Assembly (NCBI RefSeq): GCF_042643355.1
Contig: NZ_JBHRSS010000003.1
Location: 310,001-374,000, forward strand
Direction: 5' to 3'
Length of the DNA stretch: 64,000 nucleotides
Source: Salinisphaera aquimarina
GTDB lineage: Bacteria > Pseudomonadota > Gammaproteobacteria > Nevskiales > Salinisphaeraceae
How positions within the stretch are numbered: the stretch's first letter is position 1; every line of letters begins with the position of its first letter. The notes under the pieces are model-generated. The model searched no databases, was not told where the DNA came from, and was given only the letters and a program-made list of their open reading frames with translations. Both the position numbers and the translations under genes were made by a program. Below, piece by piece: positions 53,991 to 60,747 of the stretch.

Positions 53991-54006
53991 TGGCACGGTC
54001 AATGCA
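53991..54006 (+). promoter_or_regulatory. Sigma-54 promoter of pqqA
   Basis: TGGCACGGTCAATGCA: TGGCACG is the full -24 consensus and TGC stands at -12, with GG and GC exactly 10 bases apart. Transcription should start near 54017, some 34 bases before the pqqA start codon. Confidence 0.8.
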
Positions 54007-54050
54007 ACAGATGTAACGCCACATCCAATTACAAACTTAGGAGATCGGCA

Positions 54051-54128
54051 ATGAAACAGTGGACAAGCCCGAAAGCCCATGACCTGCGTCTGGGTTTCGA
54101 AATCACGATGTACGTCAACAACCGCTAA
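54051..54128 (+). CDS. pqqA: PQQ precursor peptide PqqA
   Basis: A 25-residue peptide starting MKQWTSPKAHD and containing GFEITMYVNNR. Glu17 and Tyr21, three residues apart (E-x3-Y), are the two residues that are cross-linked and become the PQQ skeleton. AGGAG (54039-54043) lies seven bases before the ATG. PqqE forms the Glu-Tyr carbon-carbon bond while PqqD presents the peptide. The gene is preceded by a sigma-54 promoter and followed by a hairpin that would let pqqA be made in excess of pqqE. It is too short for routine gene finding, but the sequence match is unambiguous. Confidence 0.95.
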   Translation: MKQWTSPKAHDLRLGFEITMYVNNR

Positions 54129-54147
54129 ACCGCGGTATTGATGTAAC

Positions 54148-54173
54148 GAAGGGGGCCACGCGCCCCCTTCTTT
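54148..54173 (+). terminator. Hairpin between pqqA and pqqE (attenuator)
   Basis: GAAGGGGGC (54148-54156) and GCCCCCTTC (54162-54170) form a perfect 9-bp stem with a 5-base loop, followed by TTTG. The short T-run suggests partial termination, which would favour pqqA over pqqE transcripts. Confidence 0.6.
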
Positions 54174-54205
54174 GATTCGACACAAGCACAATCGGTAGGC
54201 GCGCG

Positions 54206-55360
54206 ATGCAGCTGCCCCAACGACACGATGGCGAAACCCCGGCGCGGCCGCTCTGGTTGCTGGCCGAGTTGACCTATGCCTGCCCGCTGCAGTGCCCCTA
54301 TTGCAGCAACCCCACCGAGATGTCGCAGATCGGCCGCGAGATCACGACCGAGGACTGGTTCAAGGTGCTGCGCCAGGCACGTGAAATGGGCGCCGCCCAG
54401 CTCGGCCTGTCCGGAGGGGAGCCGCTGGTACGTCAGGACCTGGAACAGATCGTCGCCGAAGGCCGGCGTCTGGGCTTCTATTCCAACCTGATCACTTCCG
54501 GCATCGGCATGGACGAAGAACGCGTCATGCGGCTGAGGGAGGCCGGACTGGATCATATCCAGATCAGCTTCCAGGCCAGCAACGCCGAGATGAACAATTT
54601 CCTCGGCGGCACCGACAGCTTCGAGAAGAAGAAGGACATGGCCCGCGCGATCAAGGCCCACGGCTATCCGATGGTGCTCAATATCGTCCTGCACCGGAAG
54701 AACATCGACGATATCGAAGAAATCATCGCCATGGCCGAGGCACTGGACGCGGACTACGTGGAACTGGCCAATACCCAGTATTACGGCTGGGCCTTTCACA
54801 ACCGCGAAATGCTGCTCCCCACCCGCGAACAGCTGGCCCATGCCGAACGCGTGACCCATGCCTATCGCGAGCGCGGCGGGCCGATGAAGCTGTATTTCAT
54901 CGTTCCCGATTACTACGACGATCGACCCAAGGCTTGCATGAGCGGCTGGGGCGATATCTTCCTGACCATCGCGCCGGACGGCATCGCCCTGCCCTGCCAC
55001 GCCGCACGTCAGCTGCCGGGCCTGGATTTCCCGGACGTGCGCGAACACGATATCGACTGGATCTGGAGCGAATCGCCCGCGTTCAATCATTTTCGCGGCT
55101 TCGACTGGATGCAGGAGCCCTGTCGCAGCTGTTCGGAGAAGACCAAGGACTTCGGCGGCTGCCGCTGTCAGGCCTATATGCTCACCGGCGACATGTACGC
55201 GGCCGATCCGGTCTGCGCGAAATCACCGGAACACGGGCTGGTCACGGGCGCGGTCGAGCGCGCCAACGCGACGCCTGCCGACGCGCCGGCGGCTCAGCCC
55301 ATCCTGTTTCGCAATCCCAAGAACTCCAAGCGCCTGCACCGGGCGACGTCGGAGCAGTAG
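54206..55360 (+). CDS. pqqE: PqqA peptide cyclase PqqE (radical SAM)
   Basis: A 384-residue radical-SAM enzyme. The cluster motif is CPLQCPYC (Cys26, Cys30, Cys33), GLSGGEPL is the SAM-binding GGE motif, and the C-terminal SPASM domain contains ALPCHAARQLPG and CRSCSEKTKDFGGCRCQAY, which bind auxiliary iron-sulphur clusters. It joins Glu and Tyr of PqqA in the first step of PQQ synthesis, with PqqD as chaperone. The length is usual for the family; a ~35-residue Ala/Pro tail extends the end. It follows pqqA by 77 bases and faces pqqBCD. Confidence 0.95.
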   Translation: MQLPQRHDGETPARPLWLLAELTYACPLQCPYCSNPTEMSQIGREITTEDWFKVLRQAREMGAAQLGLSGGEPLVRQDLEQIVAEGRRLGFYSNLITSGIGMDEERVMRLREAGLDHIQISFQASNAEMNNFLGGTDSFEKKKDMARAIKAHGYPMVLNIVLHRKNIDDIEEIIAMAEALDADYVELANTQYYGWAFHNREMLLPTREQLAHAERVTHAYRERGGPMKLYFIVPDYYDDRPKACMSGWGDIFLTIAPDGIALPCHAARQLPGLDFPDVREHDIDWIWSESPAFNHFRGFDWMQEPCRSCSEKTKDFGGCRCQAYMLTGDMYAADPVCAKSPEHGLVTGAVERANATPADAPAAQPILFRNPKNSKRLHRATSEQ

Positions 55361-55559
55361 CCGGCTCGGAGCCTTTCGTCCCGGGCCCGCGCAAGCGCGA
55401 TCATGGCCAAATACTGTTCACTTAAGCAATGCAGCCTTCCGACTGACGGGATAATGCGTTGTCTGACCATGTATCAAACTCAGCAAATGCCGGCCGTAGC
55501 TAGTCGCGATAAACCGGTTGCTGGGTAGCCGGTAGCACTTTTGCTGCGATTCGGCTTGG

Positions 55560-56040
55560 GGTTTCGCGCTGATGCGCGAGTCACTAATATTTGCTTGCCC
55601 ACATGCGTGCCTTGTTGTTCGAAGGCCCCCTGCACTGCGCCGATGCTGCGCATCGATGCCTTGCGCTGCTCGCCAGGAAGTGAGCAGCCGGAAACTCGCT
55701 ACGCCCAAGCATCCGGCTGCTTTTTTCCCTTCCCGGCTGTGCTGCTCAGCGCAGCGCCAAGGGGTTGGATACAGACTGTAACGGAGTGTGAGAGTGGCGC
55801 CTGTATTGGCTCCCCGTTGCATGGCGGCGGAGACGCGCAGCGGCGAAGGGTGTCCGGCGCATTGCGCCGGTGCGGCAAGGTGTTTGAGTGTCGCCAAAGC
55901 GACGCGAGTTTTTGCCGCATCCCTTCGCCGCGAGCATCGGAGTGCACCGGCGTAGCCGGCGCCGTGCCCGGGTGTCGTTTTCTTCGCTTCCCTTCTTTTG
56001 GACAAGCCAAAGAAGGGAAGTCGCGCATCAGCGCGAAACC
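55560..56040. repeat. 481-bp segment bounded by perfect 20-bp inverted repeats
   Basis: GGTTTCGCGCTGATGCGCGA at 55560-55579 is repeated exactly, inverted, at 56021-56040. The right copy is the tail of dispersed element copy B. The arrangement resembles a miniature inverted-repeat element or two abutting element copies in opposite orientation; no target-site duplication was seen. Confidence 0.5.
55684..55726 (+). terminator. Terminator-like hairpin downstream of pqqE
   Basis: GCAGCCGG (55684-55691) pairs with CCGGCTGC (55713-55720) and is followed directly by TTTTTT (55721-55726). The loop is long (21 bases), so the fit is moderate. It is 320 bases after the pqqE stop. Confidence 0.45.
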
Positions 56041-56042
56041 TC
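55914..56042 (+). repeat. Dispersed intergenic element, copy B
   Basis: The core begins GCCGCATCCCTTCGCCGCGA at 55914 and continues AGCATCGGA, GTAGCCGG, GCCGTGCCCGGGTGTCG. Then comes a hairpin, CTTCCCTTCTTT (55987-55998) with AAAGAAGGGAAG (56009-56020), and the tail CGCGCATCAGCGCGAAACC. Copy A at 25257-25383 has the same parts in the same order. Confidence 0.7.
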
Positions 56043-56225
56043 AGTACGATTGGACCCAGCGATACTGAACCGCCTACCGAGTTTTCCTTGCCGCCCCGTC
56101 ACAAGTGCTTCTGCGAAAAAACAATAATCCGCCCCATGCAATCGAAACCGGATTCCCAAGATGCTTCGGCGGCTATGCGCTGCTCAAGCGAACAGCATCA
56201 GGCTGAGGCCGGCTTTCTATCGCTC

Positions 56226-56507
56226 CTACGCCAACACCACCCATTTCTGCGCAATCGCAAGCGACAGAAACTGATGCACGTCATCCTCCAGATCCGCCCC
56301 GCCGAACTCTGCGGACAGGTCCGAACAGATCGTGGCGACGCTGCGCTTGCCGTCGCAGCGTGACAGTATTTCGGCGGCACTTGGATTGAGCGTGACCATG
56401 CCCTCCGGATACAGCAGGACATGGCAATCCTGTGCCGGCTCGAACTGCATGCGATGCCCCTGGGCGATACGCGGCATATCGGTCGGTTCGATGTCCGAAT
56501 CGATCAT
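56226..56507 (-). CDS. pqqD: PqqA-binding chaperone PqqD
   Basis: A 93-residue winged-helix-like peptide-binding protein. HRMQFEPAQDCHVLLYPEGMVTLNPSAAEILSRCDG matches the family start (usually R-L-x-x-D-x-x-r-x-x-x-v-L-L-y-P-E-G), followed by the helical part ICSDLSAEFGGADLEDDVHQFLSLA. It holds PqqA for PqqE. ATG at 56507 overlaps the pqqC stop (ATGA). The frame is open upstream through pqqC, which is a shadow. Last gene of pqqBCD. Confidence 0.92.
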   Translation of the reverse strand: MIDSDIEPTDMPRIAQGHRMQFEPAQDCHVLLYPEGMVTLNPSAAEILSRCDGKRSVATICSDLSAEFGGADLEDDVHQFLSLAIAQKWVVLA

Positions 56508-57265
56508 GGCGCCACCACGGCATCGATCGGCTCGCAGCTGTGATACGGCGGCATGTCGGCGACATAGGCCATCCACATGGCATCGAGCATGCTCCAGAGC
56601 ACGTTCAGCTTGAACTGCAGGATCGACATCGCGTGGTCCTGCTGCGCCCGCGTGGTGAAGGTATCCAGCGTCACGCGCAGGCCGTGTTCGACGTCGCGGC
56701 GTGCTTCGGACAGGCGCTTGCGGAAATAACTCAGCCCGGAATCGTCGATCCACGGGTAGTGATCGGGCCAGCCGGTCAGACGCTGCTGATGAATCTCGGG
56801 CGCGAACAGTTCGGTGAGCGACGAACAGGCCGCCTCCTGCCAGGTCGAACGGCGGGCGAAGTTCACATAGGCATCGACGGCGAAGCGTACGCCCGGCAGC
56901 ACGTCGTCGAGCGAGGCCACGCGCGTCCGATCCAGCCCGCAGGCCTCGGCCAGCGCCAGCCAGGCTTCGATGCCCCCGGTCTCGCCTTCGGCGCCGTCGT
57001 GATCGAGGATGCGTTGCACCCACAGCCGGCGTGCGTCGGGATCGGGGCAGTTGGCCAGCACGTTCGCATCCTTGATCGGGATGCTGACCTGATAATAGTA
57101 GCGGTTGATCACCCAGCCGCGAATCTGCTCCGGCGTGCAGCGGCCCTCGTGCATCATCCGGTGATAGGGATGGTGAATGTGATAACGCGCCCCGAGCGCG
57201 CGCAGCCGGCGCTCGAACTCGTCGCGCGACCAGGGCGTGTCGGTGGTTTGCGGTTGCCTGCTCAT
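56504..57265 (-). CDS. pqqC: Pyrroloquinoline-quinone synthase PqqC
   Basis: A 253-residue cofactorless oxidase of the TENA/PqqC fold that carries out the last, eight-electron ring closure and oxidation to PQQ. Family marks: the YHIHHPYHRMMHEG segment, IRGWVINRYYYQVSIPIKDA, the ILDHDG-GxIEAWLxLAEACGLDR block, HYPWIDDSGLSYFRKRL and ARRDVEHGLRVTLDTF. ATG 57265 overlaps the pqqB stop (ATGA) and its own stop overlaps pqqD. Confidence 0.95.
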   Translation of the reverse strand: MSRQPQTTDTPWSRDEFERRLRALGARYHIHHPYHRMMHEGRCTPEQIRGWVINRYYYQVSIPIKDANVLANCPDPDARRLWVQRILDHDGAEGETGGIEAWLALAEACGLDRTRVASLDDVLPGVRFAVDAYVNFARRSTWQEAACSSLTELFAPEIHQQRLTGWPDHYPWIDDSGLSYFRKRLSEARRDVEHGLRVTLDTFTTRAQQDHAMSILQFKLNVLWSMLDAMWMAYVADMPPYHSCEPIDAVVAP

Positions 57266-58173
57266 AGCTTGATCTCAAGACCGTCGTAGGACACTTCCAC
57301 GCCCGCTTCCTCGACCGTCGCCCGCTCGGGCGAATCGGGATCGAGGATCGGGTTGGTGTTGTTGATATGGATCAGCACCCGGCGAGTACCCGGAAACTGC
57401 GCCAGCCAGGTCAGCATGCCGTTGTCGCCCGACTGCGGCAGATGCCCCATGGTCGCGGCCGCCTTGGTGCCCACGCCCTGGTCGATCATCTCGGTTTCGG
57501 TGAAGAAGGTGCCGTCGACCAGCACGCAGTCGGCCGCACGGGCAATGGCCGCAATCTCGTCGTCCGGCGCGCCCAGGCCCGGCGCATAGAACAGCTGACC
57601 GCCGGTGGCGTCGTCGGTGACGATCAGGCCGATGTTGTCGCCGGGATGCGGATCACCCCGGTGCGGCGAATACGGCGGCGCCGCCGACGACAGCTCGACC
57701 GCGCGAAACGACAGCCCGGGCACGCCGTCGATGGCGAAACCGGAGGCCGCGGTATCGATCTCGTGCCAGTCCACGCCGCAGAAGTGCTCGAGCACCTTGA
57801 ACAAAGGCAGGCCGGTGGTCAGATCCTCGTAGACCGGGCGCGTCGACCAGATCGGCAGGGTATCGCCCTCGCGCAGGATCATAAGCCCGGCGGTGTGGTC
57901 GATCTGGCTGTCCATGAGCAGGATCGCGCCGATGCCGGTGCCGCGGGTGTCCGGTGCCGGCCGCAGTGCTGGGAAATCCAGGATCTGCTGGCGCACATCG
58001 GGCGACGCATTCACCAACAACCAGCGCTCGCCGTCGGCGCTGACCGCGATCGAGGACTGGGTGCGCGCCGTCGCGCGGGTCGTGCCCTCGTGCAGTTGCC
58101 GGTTGAGGCCGACGTTGGTATTCCACTGCGGAAAACCGCCGCCGGCGGCAGAACCCAGAACCCTTACATGCAT
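57262..58173 (-). CDS. pqqB: PQQ biosynthesis metallohydrolase-like protein PqqB
   Basis: A 303-residue protein of the metallo-beta-lactamase fold. GSAAGGGFPQWNTNV and WLLVNASPDVRQQI are the standard start; DSQIDHTAGL supplies the metal-type residues in the form used by PqqB, and HLPQSGDNGM and HINNTNPIL are further landmarks. It hydroxylates the tyrosine-derived part of the precursor. AAGGA stands eight bases before the ATG. It leads the pqqBCD operon behind a sigma-54 promoter only some 30 bases away. Confidence 0.95.
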   Translation of the reverse strand: MHVRVLGSAAGGGFPQWNTNVGLNRQLHEGTTRATARTQSSIAVSADGERWLLVNASPDVRQQILDFPALRPAPDTRGTGIGAILLMDSQIDHTAGLMILREGDTLPIWSTRPVYEDLTTGLPLFKVLEHFCGVDWHEIDTAASGFAIDGVPGLSFRAVELSSAAPPYSPHRGDPHPGDNIGLIVTDDATGGQLFYAPGLGAPDDEIAAIARAADCVLVDGTFFTETEMIDQGVGTKAAATMGHLPQSGDNGMLTWLAQFPGTRRVLIHINNTNPILDPDSPERATVEEAGVEVSYDGLEIKL

Positions 58174-58214
58174 GCGTGCCGTCCTTGTTTTCGACTCCGA
58201 TCAAGACGGTTCAA

Positions 58215-58230
58215 GGCAGGAGTCGTGCCA
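58215..58230 (-). promoter_or_regulatory. Sigma-54 promoter of pqqBCD
   Basis: Read on the minus strand, TGGCACGACTCCTGCC: the complete -24 box TGGCACG, and TGC at -12, with GG and GC 10 bases apart. Expected start of transcription is near 58204, about 30 bases before pqqB. No GGCCA array was found upstream of it; GACGCG-G-CGCGTC (58255-58267) is a short palindrome nearby. Confidence 0.75.
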
Positions 58231-58404
58231 TACGACTGCGCGACGTTGTAGCCAGACGCGGCGCGTCGGCTTTTCGGCAACCGTCGGGTGACGACGACAC
58301 CGCGAAGCGATGCTCGCCTAAGGTCCGCGGCTGCGGTTCTTCACCGGTAGAAAACACGCGCTGGCGACGACCTGGCTCGAGCCCCCTCGGGTTCCAGCCC
58401 GGAT

Positions 58405-60375
58405 TCAACGCTGTCGCGAGGGCGGAATCTCGTGTTTCTTCATCTTGCGATAGAGCGTGTTACGGCTCATGCCCAGCTGCGACGCGGTATGGCTGATATT
58501 CCAGCGATTCTCGTCGAGCGCGGCCAGCAGCGCGGCCCGTTCGGCACAGTCGAGTGGGCTTGTGCTGACGGTCGGCGACGACGTATTGCAGTGGCCATCG
58601 ACGCTGTCGGCGCTGCACTTGCCGGCACGCGTGATTTCAGCCGGCAGATCGGCCATGCCGATGGTCAGGTCGTCGCACAACGCGAGGGCCGTACGCAACA
58701 CGTTGCGCATCTGACGGATATTGCCGGGCCAGTTGTAGCGCACCAGCGCCTCGAGCGCATCCTCGGCGATCCGGACCGCGATATCGCCGTCGTGCTCCAG
58801 CGCCACCACCGAGCGCAACAACGATTGCCGGTCGGTGCGTTCGCGCACGGCCGGCAGCGTGAGGGTGATGCCGTTGAGGCGATAGTAGAGATCCTCGCGG
58901 AAGCTGCCGCTGTCCACCCGCTGGGTCAGATCGGCGTGGGTCGCCGATATCACGTTGAGGTCCACGCTCAGCGGCGTCTCGCTACCCAGCGGTACGACTT
59001 CGCGCTCTTCGAGCACACGCAGCAGGCGCGTCTGCAACTCTACCGGCATATCGCCAATTTCATCGAGAAACAGGGTGCCGCCCGAGGACTGCAGAATCTT
59101 GCCGCGCATGCCGTCGCGACGCGCGCCGGTGAACGCACCCGGCTTGTAGCCGAACAATTCGGATTCGATCAGCGATTCCGGTATCGCCGCACAGTTGACC
59201 GCCACGAACGGCGACGCCGAGCGGCGGCTGGCCGCATGAATGGCGCGGGCAAACAGCTCCTTGCCGGTCCCGGTCTCGCCGCGCAGCATGATCTGGACCT
59301 GGCGATCGGCGACCCGGCGCGCACAGCGCACGTTGTAGGCCATGGTCGTGTCGCTGCCGGCCAGATCGGCAAAGCCGCGCGCCTGATGCTGGCGTGCCGC
59401 GCTCACCCGTAGCGCGGAATCGCTGCTGGGGGCGACGGTCACACGGGCCGAACGGCCGCGTTCGGCCGGCGTGCGCACGGTGGCGAAGTAGCGACGGCCG
59501 CGCTGTTGCTCGTGCATCGGCCAGACGGTCTGGGCGTTGTCGCTGGCACGCTCGGCGAGGATGTCGGCGTCGATATCGAACACTTCCGCCACCGCGCGGC
59601 CGATCAGCGGCGTACGCGCATCGAAGCCCAGCTGGCAGGCAGCGCTGTCGTCGGCGGCGACAATCGTGCCGCCTTCGTCCACGGCGACCATGCCGTCGTG
59701 GATCAGACTCACGAATTCCGGACGGCTGTGAAAGCGCAGAATCATGTGCTGGGCGTTGGCATTGAGAAACACGCATTTCTCGATCAGCCGTGCCGACATG
59801 CTGACCAGGGCCATGGTATGCATCTGGCCGGCGCGCGAACCTTCACACTGCACGGAAGACGCATCGAGCACCGCGAGCAAGGCGCCGTCGGAGTTGCGAA
59901 TCGGCGACGCGGAACAACTCAGGGTGGTGTTGCGCGACGCGAAGTGATCGGTGCAATGCACGGTCAACGGTTGCTGTTCGAAAATGCAGGTGCCGATCCC
60001 GTTGGTGCCCTGGCTGCCTTCGCTCCAGTCGGCGCCGTCCCATAGCCCGGCCGCGCGAAAACTGGTGCGCAGGCTCTGTTCGACACGGTTATAAAGAATC
60101 ACGCCTTCGGCGTCGGTCAGCAGCAGCGCATAGCCGGAACCGGAAATCTGGGCGGCCAGATTCTCCATCTCGGCACGGGCAATGCTCACGACTTCGCCCA
60201 GTTCGTCACGATGTGCGCTCAGGGTGCTGGGTGAGACGACATCCAGATCGATCTGGGCCGGATCGAGGCCGTAGTCACGAATACAACGATCCCAGGATCC
60301 GGCGATCACGTCGGCCGTGTTCCCCCGGGCACGCATATAGCCCGCAGTTCGCTGCGGCGCAATTACCGTCGCCAT
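58405..60375 (-). CDS. Sigma-54-dependent activator of the AcoR family
   Basis: A 656-residue regulator. Residues ~20-200 form a GAF-type sensor (GSGYALLLTDAEGVILYN, EGSQGTNGIGTCI, SCSASPIRNSDG), a PAS-like part follows at ~215-310, then AAA+ with Walker A GETGTGKE (366-373), GAFTGA (413-418) and Walker B FLDEIGDMP (Asp438, Glu439), and a Fis-type helix-turn-helix at the end (ISHTASQLGMSRNTLYRKMKKH). All catalytic motifs are canonical, unlike the NtrC-type protein 8 kb away. AcoR-type proteins respond to acetoin, ethanol, aldehydes or similar small molecules. It is divergent from the aldehyde dehydrogenase gene, whose promoter is sigma-54-type, and upstream of pqqB. Confidence 0.92.
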   Translation of the reverse strand: MATVIAPQRTAGYMRARGNTADVIAGSWDRCIRDYGLDPAQIDLDVVSPSTLSAHRDELGEVVSIARAEMENLAAQISGSGYALLLTDAEGVILYNRVEQSLRTSFRAAGLWDGADWSEGSQGTNGIGTCIFEQQPLTVHCTDHFASRNTTLSCSASPIRNSDGALLAVLDASSVQCEGSRAGQMHTMALVSMSARLIEKCVFLNANAQHMILRFHSRPEFVSLIHDGMVAVDEGGTIVAADDSAACQLGFDARTPLIGRAVAEVFDIDADILAERASDNAQTVWPMHEQQRGRRYFATVRTPAERGRSARVTVAPSSDSALRVSAARQHQARGFADLAGSDTTMAYNVRCARRVADRQVQIMLRGETGTGKELFARAIHAASRRSASPFVAVNCAAIPESLIESELFGYKPGAFTGARRDGMRGKILQSSGGTLFLDEIGDMPVELQTRLLRVLEEREVVPLGSETPLSVDLNVISATHADLTQRVDSGSFREDLYYRLNGITLTLPAVRERTDRQSLLRSVVALEHDGDIAVRIAEDALEALVRYNWPGNIRQMRNVLRTALALCDDLTIGMADLPAEITRAGKCSADSVDGHCNTSSPTVSTSPLDCAERAALLAALDENRWNISHTASQLGMSRNTLYRKMKKHEIPPSRQR

Positions 60376-60747
60376 GTCTCTCCTCCATGAAGCCGCATCA
60401 AATACGCACTTCTGACTTTTATTCTTGTGGACTCGGGCGAGTGACCCCGCAACTGTCCTTTTCCATTGCTTTTATCAGCTTTGGGGTCTACGCACAACTG
60501 TATCTGCCCGGGGCGGCGCAGCCTGCGACACGATTGCACCAGATTCGTGACAGTGAGACGCTGATCGAACAAAGCCGTCGCCCGAAAAAGCGTTTCCGGG
60601 CGGGCTTAGAACAGGTGCCTCGACGCGTGGCCTGATCCTTGCGTTGACCCGTCCAAGGCGCTGCCGGCCAACGCTGTCGCGCACGCCATATATATGTGTC
60701 GCCGCCCATGGCGATGCCGAGCAAATAAGTATCGGAGGAGCAAGAGT
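60376..60747. other. Divergent control region, AcoR-like gene and aldehyde dehydrogenase gene
   Basis: No gene. It holds the sigma-54 promoter at 60628-60643. An inverted repeat CACGA (60529-60533) / TCGTG (60545-60549) with an 11-base gap lies about 80-100 bases upstream and is a possible enhancer for the AcoR-like protein. No GGCCA array occurs here. Confidence 0.45.
60628..60643 (+). promoter_or_regulatory. Sigma-54 promoter of the aldehyde dehydrogenase gene
   Basis: TGGCCTGATCCTTGCG has TGG at -24 and the full TTGC at -12, GG and GC 10 bases apart. Transcription should begin near 60654, leaving a ~90-base leader before ATG 60748. Confidence 0.7.

Larger units (their letters stand above)
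55361..56225. other. Long intergenic stretch between pqqE and pqqD with repeats
   Basis: 865 bases without a supported gene. It holds: a perfect 20-bp inverted repeat pair (55560-55579 and 56021-56040), a terminator-like hairpin (55684-55726), an 8-bp palindromic hairpin CCGGCGCA / TGCGCCGG (55854-55870), and dispersed element copy B (55914-56042). Several 60-200-codon frames cross it on both strands, but they are Arg/Ser-rich repeat translations with no domain. The block may be a small mobile or repeat element inserted between the convergent pqq operons. Confidence 0.5.

Noticed and set aside
55541..56068. 175-codon frame in the pqqE-pqqD gap
   Set aside because: It runs through both inverted repeats and the dispersed element; the translation is repeat-derived with no domain.
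56226..57278. 350-codon frame that could suggest a PqqC-PqqD fusion
   Set aside because: The upstream part is an alternative frame of pqqC; separate pqqC and pqqD with ATGA overlap explain the sequence.
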